Assembly (NCBI RefSeq): GCF_964656455.1 | Contig: NC_135718.1 | Coordinates: forward strand, 19,294,449 to 19,358,448 | Direction: 5' to 3' | Length of the DNA: 64,000 nucleotides | DNA from: Halichoerus grypus | Taxonomy: Eukaryota; Chordata; Mammalia; Carnivora; Phocidae | Shown: in pieces, positions 43,360-55,000 of the stretch | Layout of the letters: each line of letters starts with the position of its first letter | How positions within the stretch are numbered: the stretch's first letter is position 1 | Translations under genes and position numbers: made by a program | Notes under the pieces: model-generated | Told to the model about the DNA's origin: nothing | Seen by the model: only the letters and a program-made list of their open reading frames with translations | The model's database searches: none

Positions 43360-44285
43360 TATTTTTTTTAACTTTTATTTTTCCTGATAGCTTCTCACAT
43401 CTCCAAATTTCAAAACCAGTATTGGATTAAAAGCAACAAAGAACATTCAGTGGTTCCAGGGAAGCCAAGTTGGATGATACCAAGGACACAGAGATAAGAG
43501 CCAAACAGGTTTATCACAACCAAGAAAACTGAAAATCAGAAAAGGAAACTGTTCTTTGTAGACATTAGCACCATGACTTTTGAAATTCTTGGAGGACATA
43601 ACGTTAAGAGAAACTCTACAAGCCCAGAATGCCAGAGAGAGAAAAAAACTACCATGTAAAAGTCTGGAATGTGTAAGCCCTCCAATGTGAGAAGCACTAA
43701 GTACTGTTTCTTCATGGACTCTGAGTGATATTTCTAATTAACATTTCATCTTAGGGCACAGTTTTTCTTCTGCTGTTCTTTTTTTCTTCTCTTAAATGTG
43801 TTGTTTAAATGTCTCTGTCTCATTTATAATTATCCCATGCATTGTTTTACTTTATAGACAGTTATTAAGTATGCTACTTTCAAAAATCTCTTTTTCTCTC
43901 TGAGCTGCAGGGCAATTATCTGTGGTCGGCGCCATTAGGAAGACGGAGGCGGCAAAGCGAGGACACCCATTTCAGCAGATCCTGATTTCAGCCCCTGGAA
44001 TGCACAATTGGCACCAGATTCTGTGCTCGATTTCAGTACAATGGCAATGTCCTGGTTTTACCCTCCAGATTCTGGAGGACAAAGAAAATTGCAGTTAGTT
44101 CTTGGAGCAATGCAGAACCACATCTGGAATTTACAGTCCATTCCTGGAATGCTCCAGAAGAAGGAATTCCGCTTCTGGTATCTGGGTTGGCTATTATTGC
44201 AAGTGACACCAAGTAAATTCTACCTGAATCATCTCTTACCCCCATTCCTTCTTCTTCTTCTCAGCAACCTCTTTATAGCCCTAGA
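43360..44285. other. Unrecognised, with a local CpG cluster and exon-like edge
   Basis: An acceptor-like pyrimidine run ending in GCAG at 43910 precedes a CpG-rich 40 bases (43926-43960, five CpG) and a 62-codon open stretch in the frame starting at 43912. No known repeat here, and the flanks are AT-rich. The candidate is weak because no matching donor or protein family can be shown. Confidence 0.35.
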
Positions 44286-44289
44286 TACA

Positions 44290-44525
44290 TTTGAGAAATA
44301 TAAGCTCACAGTAGCTATCATTTCCTGCCCACTTACTCCTTGCTGGGCATTCCGCTGGGTGATTTATGTATGTTATCTCATTTAATCCTCCCAACAGCCC
44401 TGAAGTATTATTATCCCTCCTTCATAAATAATGTAATCGAGGTTCAGAGAAGTAACTTCCAAGGTCAGAGCTAATAAATGGTAGAGCCAGAATGTGAGTC
44501 CAGGCCTCTCGGACTCAAAAGGCTG
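44290..44525 (-). repeat. MIR element
   Basis: 'gctatcatttcctgcccact', 'gttatctcatttaatcctcc', 'attattatccctccttcata', 'ggttcagagaagtaacttcc', 'aaggtcagagctaataaatg', 'gagccagaatgtgagtccag' is the full antisense MIR order. Confidence 0.9.
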
Positions 44526-44574
44526 GGCTCCTCCACAACCCAAGGGAGACCACGTCAATCTCACTAGGAACTCT

Positions 44575-44825
44575 CATGGTGAAGATCACAGGCTCTGAAA
44601 GAAACCAGGCTGCCTGATTCAGTCTATCTGAACCCCAACTCTGCCTCCTACCAGCTGAAAGTTACTTAACTTCTTTATGTCTCAGTCCCTCTGCTATAAA
44701 GTGGACATAATAACTGTTATCCATTTCATAAGGTTGTTTGAGGATTAAATAAATTATATGTAAAGCCCTTAGAACCATGTTGTCAGCACACAACAAAAGT
44801 TAGCTGCTAATAATATGCTGTCGGT
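44575..44825 (+). repeat. MIR element
   Basis: 'aagatcacaggctctgaaag', 'ctgaaccccaactctgcctc', 'ctaccagctgaaagttactt', 'ctgctataaagtggacataa', 'aaggttgtttgaggattaaa', 'aagcccttagaaccatgttg'. A nearly complete sense MIR lies back to back with the preceding antisense one. Confidence 0.9.
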
Positions 44826-44984
44826 AATGATGACAACGTAGTGGTGGTTTCAAGGGTCAGCCTCCCTTCTCGACTTTGGGCTCCTCCCAAACCTGGACCC
44901 ACCATCCTATCTAATCTTTTACCCATCACAAGTCAATAAAATTCTTATTCTCTTAACCACCCTCGTCTCCTTTATCCCACCAGA

Positions 44985-45325
44985 GTCTTCTCGGCATATA
45001 ACTTCAGTGTAATTTCACTTCCACCCACCCAAAACCTGCTCGTTCCTTCAAGACCCCTCCAATCCCACCCCTCCAGGATGTCTTTCCCAAACACTGGGGC
45101 CCCATTGGTCTTCTTCTTTCAGACCATTTGTACCCCACAGTGCTGGCCCTTAGAATGTCATCATCAATCAGCAACACACTGTGAATATAGAATTATATAC
45201 TATCTTGAAACATTCAGTAGATATTTCAGCTTTCTTTGCCTTATGCCATGACTTGGTTACAAGCTCCTTAAAGATAATACGTGAGATACTTCTATATTCT
45301 CTACAGGCAAGGACACAGACCTAAT
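44985..45325 (+). repeat. L2 3' end
   Basis: 'ttccttcaagacccctccaa', 'gatgtctttcccaaacactg', 'ttggttacaagctccttaaa' and 'ctctacaggcaaggacacag' follow the sense L2 3' UTR. Ends at a CA microsatellite. Confidence 0.75.

Positions 45326-45326
<1 letters not shown>

Positions 45327-45371
<45 letters not shown>
45327..45371. repeat. (CA)n microsatellite
   Basis: About 22 CA units, uninterrupted. Confidence 0.98.
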
Positions 45372-45372
<1 letters not shown>

Positions 45373-45374
45373 GC

Positions 45375-46635
45375 CATATAAAATAGGCATATCCGTCGGT
45401 GGGAGAATCCTAAAGTTATTGGTTTATATTATTTTAAGGCATTTAAAAATAATTATTTGAGATAATTAAATTATCTCCAACAGTGAAAATGAACTAAAAA
45501 AAAATATCTAAAAAATACAGTCCATCAACATCCTCAAAAACACCAGACCATGTATTTTATCTCAAAGATTAAAGCAGTATCACTCTGAATGCCAAGCTGC
45601 CTTCCTACCAGCTTGTTAATATGCAGGTTTCTGAATGCAATTAAAATTATTCGGATTAAAAACCTTCAACACTATTGATCCAGTGGGCTTCTAAGTGATC
45701 CACAAAGACTTAGGAGACATCACTGAGCTTATGTAGTCATGACACAAATGTCCAGCTACACGTTGCATAATTTAAGTCTGCCCGTCATCTGGAAATGGGC
45801 TGGAAATTGAGAATAATTTCAAGGAGACACTCAGAACTTGTTTAAACTGAAGGACATTGGAATCCTGCTCTAACCCAAAAGTAGTAGGGCAAACACAGCA
45901 GCCTTGGATTTAAGAGCTCATTGTTGTAAGCAAAGCCCCAGGAACATGAAGGTCAGGCACAAAATGAATGGTGATAGTTACAGGCTTTCTAATGGATTCT
46001 ATAGAACGTAAGAACTGACCATGAACAACTCAAACATGAATACCATCCAAACAGTCCACTTACTGAAACTCAGCCCTTGCAATACATTTGCAGACTAATG
46101 GCTATAAGCGACTTCTGCATTCCTTGCCGCCCACCAGACGCACGCAAGTACTGAAATGCACCCTTGAAGAGAGAAACCCTTTCTCTCTGGGCAACAACCT
46201 TAACAAACAATTGCAATATGAAAGTAAGGGGATGCTAAAAACCATGTCAGGTCCAGCCCCTGCCCTCTAAGAAGATACAGCCAAACTGCTGAGGGATGTT
46301 GTGGACTCATTCTCCTCAAAATGGAAGCCAAGCCCAAAAAGGTGCCCCACACATAAAAAAATGGTATTCCCTTTCTATGTGACTCAAGCTCAGGGCTTAC
46401 AAAGCCATGACAATGTGGGATAGTGCTCTCCTTTACACATACCAACCCAAGGGAACCTCAAGAACCACCTCAGGCCCTGAAACATAACCAAATCTCTTTC
46501 CCCCGATTTCAATATAAACGACTGTCCTCAAAATACAGAGAGTGGGAAATAGTGGGCTACCCAGAGCAGGCTTCCATAGTCAGTATCTAACGCTCCTCAC
46601 CCATGCCCTTGGCCTCACTATCTCATGAGGATTCT
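45375..46635. other. No recognisable feature
   Basis: Single-copy-looking DNA, AT-moderate. Short frames without domains. Confidence 0.5.
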
Positions 46636-46639
46636 TCGA

Positions 46640-47060
46640 CTGGTGTGGAATATGTACACTAAAGCACAGCTAGCAGGAGTGAAAACTGGTACTAACCTTT
46701 TACAAAGCAGTTTGAAAGAGAGATGATAGATTGATAGATAGATAGACTTAAAAATATCCCCACACTTTGCCCCAAATAATTACAATAATGAGACTATAAT
46801 CTAATATGGAAAACCCTTTGGACAAAAAGATGTTTACCACAGAATTATTTTTTTTAAAAAGAGGAAAAAAGAAAAATCCAACCACCTAAATATCCAACAG
46901 AGGAACGGCTATATAGATACTTAACAAAATATTATGCAACCAGTATGGATGTTTGTAAAATAATGTTAAGTGAAAAGAGCAGGCTTCAATATTGAACATT
47001 TTAGTACAATTCAAACTAGAAAGAAAGAGAAAACTAATTTATGTCTAGAACAAGAAGCTG
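46640..47060 (+). repeat. Old LINE 3' fragment (L1/HAL1 type)
   Basis: 'actggtgtggaatatgtaca', 'ggagtgaaaactggtactaa', 'atccaaccacctaaatatcc', 'gttaagtgaaaagagcaggc' follow the layout of old L1 or HAL1 3' ends. It includes a short GATA run (46725-46745). The frame that starts at 46970 runs from this repeat into the CpG island and is not a gene. Confidence 0.65.
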
Positions 47061-47219
47061 ATTTTGGAGAGTGGAACCCTGAAGGGTTTTTCCTACTTCC
47101 TTCTACTGTCCTAGATAGAATAGGCACGTCTTACGTGTTGTCTGACAAACTGAAAGGGTCCAGGTTCAGGGTACATCCCAGTATGTTGGGAGCATTGGTG
47201 CTTTCCCACTCCAGGAGAG

Positions 47220-47560
47220 ACGACCATCCCTCTCGGAGTCGCTGGGACCCCCCAGGCCCGGAACAGTCTCCTCGCAGGGGACAGAAGCTGTGGATGGAGC
47301 AGCCTCGGGACGCTGCAGAAGCCAGCGGGCCGCGCGCTCACCTCCTCGCGCGCTGCCGGGAAGGTGGGAAGATCGCAAGAGCGCCCCGCACTGGCCCCGG
47401 GGCTTTTGGCCGCAACCCCCCAAAACTCCCGGTTGTTCGGAGAGAGAGGGCGGGAGGCAGCCAGGAGAGGAGGTGTCTGCGGAGTGGGGACGCAGGCTCC
47501 CGGCGCAGGTGACATAGGGCGCACGGGGAGCCTCCCCTTTCACGGGCTCGCTGAGATTCC
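47220..47560. promoter_or_regulatory. CpG island (left part)
   Basis: By hand count about 32 CpG in 340 bases at roughly 65% GC, observed/expected about 0.9, against a CpG-poor background. It contains GC-rich strings such as 'cgcgcgctcacctcctcgcg'. On the minus strand the edge at about 47342 reads GAGGAG|GTGAGC, a strong donor-like site, and 'ggaag|gtggga' at 47363 is a plus-strand candidate. This suggests a promoter with a first exon, more likely for a minus-strand transcript. Transcription is not shown by the sequence. Confidence 0.7.
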
Positions 47561-47589
47561 TCAGGCTTCCAGTTGTTTGGGGTTTGTTG

Positions 47590-47688
47590 TTTTTTTTTTA
47601 AGTAGTCTCCACGCCCAACGTGGGGCTCCAGCTCTCACCGTGAGATCAAGAGTCGCATGCCCTGCGGACTAAGCCAGCCAGGCGCCCC
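47590..47688 (-). mobile_element. Short Can-SINE, antisense, inside the CpG island
   Basis: T run, 'aagtagtctccacgcccaac', 'gtgagatcaagagtcgcatg', ending 'agccagccaggcgcccc'. Imperfect target sites 'tcaggcttccagttgtttgg' (47561-47580) and 'tcgggcttctggttttg' (47690-). It splits the island into two CpG-rich parts. Confidence 0.9.
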
Positions 47689-47719
47689 TCTCGGGCTTCT
47701 GGTTTTGAAACACACACAA

Positions 47720-48165
47720 GAGAGCTCAGCAGAAACGACCAGGATTAAGGAAAGGAAAGCTGATCCAGCCTTGACGCGACAAGTTCTGCCACTTCTGCCG
47801 CCCTCCCGCCAGCCTCCGATGGTCCAAAGGGTCCAAGTGACGCCTCACCGCCACCCGCCCCCGCCCCCCGCTACCGCAGGGTCGTGGGCATCACCACGGG
47901 GTTCAGGGAGGAGGGGCTCCCGCAGTCCCCCAGGTGAAAACCATCTCAGCTTCAAAACCGGATCCTACATTAACAGTCATCAAACGGGAGAGGAAGAAGA
48001 GTCTCGAACACAGGCCCTAAAATACCCACATTTGCCCCAAAGCTTGAGGGGGGAAGCCTGATTTTAAGCACGCGGAATTCCTCAGAGATGCGAAGCAGCC
48101 TGTCTCAGGCACCCCCCCCTCCCCGCCCCCCGGCCCCGGCCCACTAACCTTACTGACCTTCAGAC
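47720..48165. promoter_or_regulatory. CpG island (right part)
   Basis: GC-rich with about 14 CpG over 47740-47940, C-rich plus strand ('gcccgcccccgccccccgct' type), several GC-box-like strings. Likely one original island with the left part before the SINE inserted. Frames in it are by-products of composition. Confidence 0.5.
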
Positions 48166-48419
48166 CCCATCCTAAAGGGGTTCAGGACTCTCTTTTACAA
48201 ACTTAAGAATTTCCAACATAATATGAATCACCAGATTTGATCTGTTCCATAAATTAGCATTTAAAATTTACCTTTTCCAAAAAAGAGATTAAAAAGGAGT
48301 GTTTCTTAGAAATACTGTTAATATATGTAAAAATAGTTTTACCAAAAGTCACTATTGCTATTAAATTATTATTTTTACATCCTGAACTAGAGAGATGTGT
48401 TTGTTTAACAAACACACAG

Positions 48420-48595
48420 CGTAATACTTACACAGGCACCGTTCTAGGCACTATACAAATATTAACTCGCTTATTCCTAATAAGAGTTATCCCCATTTTA
48501 CAGAGAAAGTTAACTGAGGCACAGCAAGTTTAAAGAACTTGCCCAAGGTCATAGCTGGAGGCAAATGCCAAAGCTGGGATTCCATCCCCAGCAAA
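48420..48595 (-). repeat. MIR element
   Basis: 'cacaggcaccgttctaggca', 'tattaactcgcttattccta', 'gttatccccattttacagag', 'ctgaggcacagcaagtttaa', 'agaacttgcccaaggtcata', 'agctgggattccatcccc' is an antisense MIR. Confidence 0.9.
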
Positions 48596-48639
48596 ACGGT
48601 TCTCATATCCTCTCATGAAACTGTCATGAGCTTCACAGT

Positions 48640-49165
48640 GAAACTCATCCCCTCATAATTTACTGCTAACTTTGTGAACTGGTACAACTTTATTGTAAAG
48701 CAATATGGCAAATGTATCAAGAGTAATAAAAATATTCTTACCCTTTGACCTACTAATCCCATTCCTGGGAAATATTCCAAAGCTACGTGCATGAAGATAT
48801 CCATTACTGTAGTATTGGGAATCATAACTGTCCATCAGTTGGTGAATAATTAGCTATATTCTGGTAGATCAGTTTAATGGATATCAAGCATGGTCATGGG
48901 AAATTAAATTATGAAGATGATACAGCCGCAAAAAAAAAAAAAAAAAAAACGCTTTTACAATACATCGTTAAGGAGAAAAAACAGAATATAATGCATTGCA
49001 TGTAATGTTTCAGAATATCTGCCTGCGACCCAACATAAAAAGAATGAAGACAAGATAGGCAAATGATGGAGTCTAACCAAGAGGTTATTGGTGATTATTC
49101 TTTCTTTCAAAATTTCCCTTTAGTCAACTCTACTTCAATTTAAAATAAAAAAATGAAATAAAATA
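48640..49165 (+). repeat. Old LINE 3' end (L1/HAL1 type)
   Basis: 'taatcccattcctgggaaat', 'attccaaagctacgtgcatg', 'tccatcagttggtgaataat', 'aattaaattatgaagatgat', then an A run (48931-48950) and 'gccaacatttccc'-type ending ('ctcaatttaaaataaaaaaa'). Order is that of an old L1 3' end. No coding. Confidence 0.75.
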
Positions 49166-49169
49166 AAAT

Positions 49170-52100
49170 TACCCTTTAGGTTGTTACGGTAGTGCTGTTA
49201 AGATGACACCCGGAGAAAGGGAAGCATGTCAAGGTATTTAGGAGAATAAGCTACATTTTCACAAACCATGAGCATTCAAAGGAAAATGTGCAACAAGCCG
49301 GGTTCTATTATATCTAAACGTTCTCCAAGGGGCTCCCAATTGCCAGGGAAGGAGCAGGCCCCTGCGGCAGCTGGAATTAACACCTCTCTCAGCCGCTGGG
49401 CTACGGAACTCCAGCTGAGAGGAACTCTGTGGGGATTCCAGCCTAACCTCAATCCCACAATCAGGGCAACAGTGAAAGAAGCAAAGCCAGAGGCTTTTCA
49501 CACACCAGCACGCGATCTAAAGAAACACAGTCTAGTCGTGAGAAATTGAGGCTCAGATCTCACCTCAGTGGACAATTTAAAGAAGTGCCACATTCTTCGC
49601 TTCCTCATCTACCTGGGCTAGGTAACACCCAACCGTGCCTGAGAAAGAGACAAGAGTGATCTCGACCATTTCTTGGATCTACCCAGAAACTCCAAGATGT
49701 GAACTCCTTAGACTCCCTCAGGCGTCAGGATGAAGCAAGGAAAAAAACAGGACAAAAAGGTTCTCCTTAACAGGAACAACCAACCAAGGTGAAATTAAAA
49801 GGGTTCAGAGAGATGAATCATTAGACTCACTAAGGAATAAAGTTGAGTCCAGGCAAAAACCAAGACAAAAATATCTGAATAACCGATCAGGGTGAAACTG
49901 AATGGTTTTAAAGTAATGGCCTAGTATTTTGAATTCAGCAACTCTTTTCTATCAGGGTTTGTCCATTCTCCAAGTCCCAAGCAACTGCCTTACCCAAAGC
50001 CGGAGAGCATCCTTCGGTCACTGTGCTTAAGGACTGTGGCAACACATACCTTTCTCCACCCCTACCCCTACCTTGCTTACTAACTGGCCATGCCCAAAAA
50101 TATCAATCTGGCTAGGAGAGCCCGTCCCTTAAAATTTCCTGCAACCAAATGAAAGTACCGAGTTTTCAGAATTGAAAACCTTCTGAGCCTAAAAGTATTG
50201 TAATTTAATCCAAAGTTTTATTGAAAAGATCATTAAAGCAAGTAAATGGTTTGTTGAACTGCAGGCAAAAACCCATAAGAGATTTTTCAGACAGATGGTA
50301 GTGGCCTATAAACACATCATACTTCATTTTGACTGCTTTTAACAGAACATGTGATATAAGGAAGGTGTTTGTTGCTTAAATATCATTCCTAGTCCCCAAA
50401 AGGACCACCGAGCTCCCCAACCCCCTCCCCCACACACCCCTTTCCTGTTCTCCCCTCTCAGATTCTATCTGGAATTATTTTCACAGTTCTCCGGCCATAA
50501 ACAACCTCACCATCAGCAGATTAGCAAAAGTAATTGGCATTTTAAATTAATCTTCTGTTTAGCCTCAACAACGGCTTTGTTGTCATACCAAAAAAAAAAA
50601 AAAAATAGAAGGAAGTTTTTCTTCTGCTTAAAAATGACACCTTAAAGGGGTTCAGGACACCACGAGCCAAATATTCATTCATGGGAAAGTGCAAAGAAAA
50701 ATTACACAGCTGGCACGTACTCACCCAAAATGGCCATTTTAAAAATCACTTTTCAAAAACACAAAACAAGGGCCAGGTTTTATCATGATAAACCGGCTTT
50801 TTTTTTTTTTTTTAAGTCTTTTTCCAAAAATGTCCACAGGGAAATGCCCTAAGAAGAAGTTCAAAAAAAGAGCCTTTGTCAGTCCCTGCCTTCAAGTGAA
50901 ACCTTAGGCGAAAGGATCTTAAGAGTTAGGATCAAGTCCGCCCTCTGCCCCCCCCACCCCCCGCAGTCCTCAAAGAGCAGACATTAAAAAGATTTCAAAG
51001 AGGGAATTTAAGAGGGTTTCTGAAAGTTCTCCCCAGCACTCTCATCACTCATCAGGAACTCTCTGGACAGGAATGACACTTGCTAACGTTTTTTCCCTCT
51101 CCCTCCCTCCACCTGTTGTCCCAAGTCTCCCTGGTAAGCCAGGGCCATTCGCACTTTCTGCCTGAATGACACAGTCTTCTCTGTAATCCGGGGTCTCCCC
51201 TTCCACCCAAGTGGCTGCTCCTAAGTTGGAGCCCCTAGAAAAATATGTACCGATTAGGGGCTGCTTAATACCTATGCATCACAGAATGGCCATAGGTTGG
51301 TTGGTTGATTGTTGTTTCTCTCATGTCATTATCATCACTATTATTATTATTTTAGTATAATGACTAATGCCTCCTTAACCTTCCAGAATAAGTGAAGTTG
51401 GGGTGGGTGAAGACACAGAAACTCAGATAGCAGAGGATGGCTAGTTGTCCCTAACTCCCCCTTGGGCCTCCCACTCTAGGTAGACCCAGGGACAGCTCAG
51501 GAATTCCAGGCGGGATGCTTGGCATAAGTAAGTAATTGAGTTAAGGGAGATCTAAAGAAAGACTTCACGTTCACATTCATATGCTAAACTCAGTTAAAAA
51601 TAGACTCAAGAAGGGCCTGACCTCACTTTTAATTTTAGCCTGGTGATGAACATGCCCTAAAGACAGAAAGTCACCAGGCATTTTCCTGAGTGCAATGATC
51701 TTCATATTTTTATAAAAAGGAAATGCAGCATGTTCTATTAATAAAAGTGCTGTAGCCTCAGTTAAATCCAGACAGTTCGTAAATCAGGGCTCCCTCTGGC
51801 TTAGCTTCCCTGGGCCAGCAGCTCCCTCACACCCAAGCCCCCAGCAAGTGGAACAGGTCCCATGCAGTGGGGGAAAGTAAGCTGGACACCCAGGGATCAA
51901 AGACCAAAGTGTGGCTCTTACATACTTCCCAGATGACCAAGTGTTTCAACAAGTGCATTTGCCAGTAACTGAAAAGGCTCATGACAAGACCGCCATTTGC
52001 CAGGATGGAACCCTGTGTGTCTCGAGATTTAGCGAGGAAAGGGGGGCGGGTTAGGGTTAAGAGGTAAACAGGGTAGAAGGGAAAGAAAATGGGGTGCTTC

Positions 52101-52490
52101 CCTCAGAAAGGATAAGGAATTTCATCTTTTCCCTTCAATCTCAAAGATGACAAAGTTCAAGTTGGCCTCCAGCTATCTGACTGGACTTTTCTATGGACCC
52201 ACCTTAGGAGGATCTTCTCTAGCTGCCCTTGGTTATCAAGCCACATAACAAACTCAAACATGGCCAGATGGGAAAATTACCGCCCTTAGAGCCCTGACCC
52301 TCCTCACGGAGGCTAAATGGTAATTCCAAACTTCGGCAAGCCTGTCCCCAGGTCCTAGAGAAAGTGCTGGAGAAGGTGTTAGGGCTGGGGCAAGACGGGG
52401 TGTCAAGACGATAAGGAATTTCTAAACACACAATCCCCAACCCAGCTTCAGGATTCTTAGGATCTCTGTGAACTAATTATGCTCTGCTTT
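49170..52490. other. Repeat-poor stretch
   Basis: Over 3 kb with no SINE, MIR or L1 that I recognise. Contains one T run (50590-50607 antisense of A's) and C-rich patches at 50420 and 50950. Short frames only. Possible conserved non-coding block; no exon supported. Confidence 0.5.
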
Positions 52491-52494
52491 CTCT

Positions 52495-52640
52495 TCTAAA
52501 TAAACATTTACAGCTTATGTGATCCTCCCAACAACCAGCTGAGCTTGGTTGAAGAAACAGAGGCACAGCATGGTAAACTCACACAGCTAGTAAGTGACAG
52601 GCCAAGCTACTTAAACCCAGGTCTCTCTCAATCCAAAACC
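52495..52640 (-). repeat. MIR element
   Basis: 'gatcctcccaacaaccagct', 'gttgaagaaacagaggcaca', 'gtaaactcacacagctagta', 'agtgacaggccaagctactt', 'aaacccaggtctctctc' is an antisense MIR. Confidence 0.88.
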
Positions 52641-52861
52641 CAGGCTGGTGTAACAAGAAAGGCCCAACCAAGGTCTAGATGGGAGGTATGCCGTCTATCT
52701 TCTCACCTTTCCCTCCTTCAAAGGAAGACCAACTCTGATGTTTTGGTTCTGATTTGGTTCTTTTGCTTTTGCCCCAGTTTATCTTATGACTGCTTGTAAA
52801 ACCCTATAAACTCTCAATCTAAACAATCCCACAATAGTCTAAGCCACAGAGGGACATAAAT

Positions 52862-52975
52862 TCTATGGAGTCAGAAGTTAAGACCTTGAGCTTTGGGGCC
52901 AGACTTATGTGAATTAGCATCCTAGCCCTTCCCATCGCTAGCTGTGTGATTTCAAGAGCATACTCCACAATCCAA
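52862..52975 (+). repeat. MIR 5' fragment
   Basis: 'gtcagaagttaagaccttga', 'gctttggggccagacttatg', 'cgctagctgtgtgatttcaa' is the sense MIR tRNA-like head. Confidence 0.8.
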
Positions 52976-54620
52976 AATTAAATTCAGGGACAGCTGAAAT
53001 CAAAACTGGCCAACTGACTGAGCTGGTGGGTTTTATTTATTTTTTATTTTTTTACTTTTGTTATGGACATGTTCTAACCATACAAAGGTAGAGAGAATAG
53101 TAAAATGAAATCTCATTTACCTATCACCCAGCTTCAACAGTATTAACTGTTGGTCAATCTTGTTTACTCTGTACCCTACCCATTCTCACCCCCTACACTA
53201 TTATTTGCCGATCCCAGAGACATCATTTCATCTATAAATACTTTAGTATATAGCTCTAAAATATAATAACTTTTTAGTTTTAACATAATCACAATATCAT
53301 TACCACAACTATAAGTAAATGATTCGTGAATAAATCATTCTTTAGTCTCAATATCCAGTATGTTCAAGTGTCCTAAGTAATCTAATCATTTTTCTTAATT
53401 TTTTTGAGCTAGGATCCAAATAAAGATTATAGATTAAAGATTACAGACTGGATTATATACTGGATAAGTATTTTTAATCTCTTTTAATCTATAGAGAACC
53501 CCTCTTGCTCTTCTTATCCTTGTTTTTTAATCCTTGTTTACTTGTTGAAAAAATCTGGTCTTCGGGTCTGAAGGATGTCCCACATTCCAATTGGTCGATT
53601 TTTATCTCCATGGTATTGTTTTGACATGTTCCTCTGTCCCCCCTATTTTCTATAAACTGGTAGTTAGACCTTGAGCGTGGCACAGACAAATTCAGGTTCT
53701 CTTTTGATAGCGCTGTTTACTTCCTACCCCATTCCCTCAGTGGGTACATGATACCTGAAGTCTTTCTTTTTTGACATTAAGATTGATCAGTGGGTTGGAC
53801 TGTATCAGCCTGATCCATCCATTATAAAGTTTCCCATCAGTTTCGCCTGATGTTTTAGCAGGAATTTACCAACCATGTTGTCTAAACACATTATTCACTA
53901 GAGGATACAAAATGATGATGTTCCAATTCTGTAATTCCTCCTGTATTTATTAGATAGTATTCTTCTTTAAAAAAAAAACTTTTCTTCAACAATTTGGATA
54001 TCCTAAAGTAACCAATTAAAAAGGACAGAATAAATGTCTGATTCTTTCCTCTCCTTGACCAGTTTTCAGCACGAGGTGGTTCCCCAACCTCTTACAGTGC
54101 GGACCATTGAATTTTTAACTTAGGGATTTTACACACTGTCATATATTTGATGTATGTCAATCCACTATACATACTCTCTTTAATGCTCCAATTGTTCCAT
54201 ATTTGGGCACTGGGAGGCCCTTCAACTTGGGACACAAGTGGTATTTGATAGCCTCTTTGTTTTCTGATACAAGACATTACAATACATCTTGTAAATTTCC
54301 TGTCCCCTCCCTGGAATCAGTCATTTTTCTGAGGAATCTTAGTCTTCTTTAGTGGGAGGTTGTATTTAGAAGCCACAATCTAGATGTCAGAGGTGCTTAT
54401 TGCTACTGAGTTGGTCATTATTTCTAGGCTTTTCAGTGGACAAACTTAGGAAATACTTTCTCATTTGCAAAAGAGAAATTATATCAGGAATTCATACTGA
54501 CATTTCCAATTCAAATTCAGGATTACAGGATTTTTACTTAACACCTTTAATTATGAAACTGTTCTTTTTTAACATACTAAAAATATTTGTTTCTGATTAT
54601 TTTAACATCATTTGCTTATT

Positions 54621-54733
54621 CTTTTTAAGTTTTTATTTTATTTAAGTAATCTCTACACCCAACGTGAGGCTTGAACTTACAACCTCAAGATCAAGAGTCG
54701 CATGCTCTTCCGACTGATCCAGCCAGGCGCCCC
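54621..54733 (-). mobile_element. Short Can-SINE, antisense
   Basis: T/A tail, 'aagtaatctctacacccaac', 'ctcaagatcaagagtcgcat', ending 'agccaggcgcccc'. Target sites 'taacatcatttgcttatt' (54603-54620) and 'taacataattacttatt' (54734-54750) are similar. The insertion is within the minus-strand L1. Confidence 0.92.
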
Positions 54734-54750
54734 TAACATAATTACTTATT

Positions 54751-54887
54751 ATATATATATTATATACATAATATATATAATTGTTTCAGAATAGTAATAC
54801 CAATACTATCAATACTACCAATATACTATCAATACTACCAATACTACCAATATAATTGTTTCAGAATAGTAATACCAATACTATCAC
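54751..54887. repeat. AT-rich tract and direct duplication
   Basis: TATA-rich start at 54751-54780, then a unit beginning TATAATTGTTTCAG at 54776 which recurs at 54851. The segment 'ttgtttcagaatagtaatac' followed by 'caatactatca' occurs twice about 75 bases apart, with 'caatactac' units between. This is a local tandem duplication. Confidence 0.9.
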
Positions 54888-55000
54888 TAAAAATATTACT
54901 GAAAACAGTTTAAGATTTATTTGGAATTTGTTTTGACCTTAAGATACATTCCACTAGAGATATATAATCAAATTATTGTGTTTTAAAGTTATATGAAATA

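Noticed and set aside
46970..47512. 180-codon plus-strand frame into the CpG island
   Set aside because: It begins in an old LINE 3' end and continues through GC-rich DNA where stops are rare; three other frames are open over the same bases.
53489..53689. Minus-strand frame of 66 codons inside the old L1
   Set aside because: It lies in L1 3' region text, which does not encode L1 proteins in this part, and the copy is decayed.
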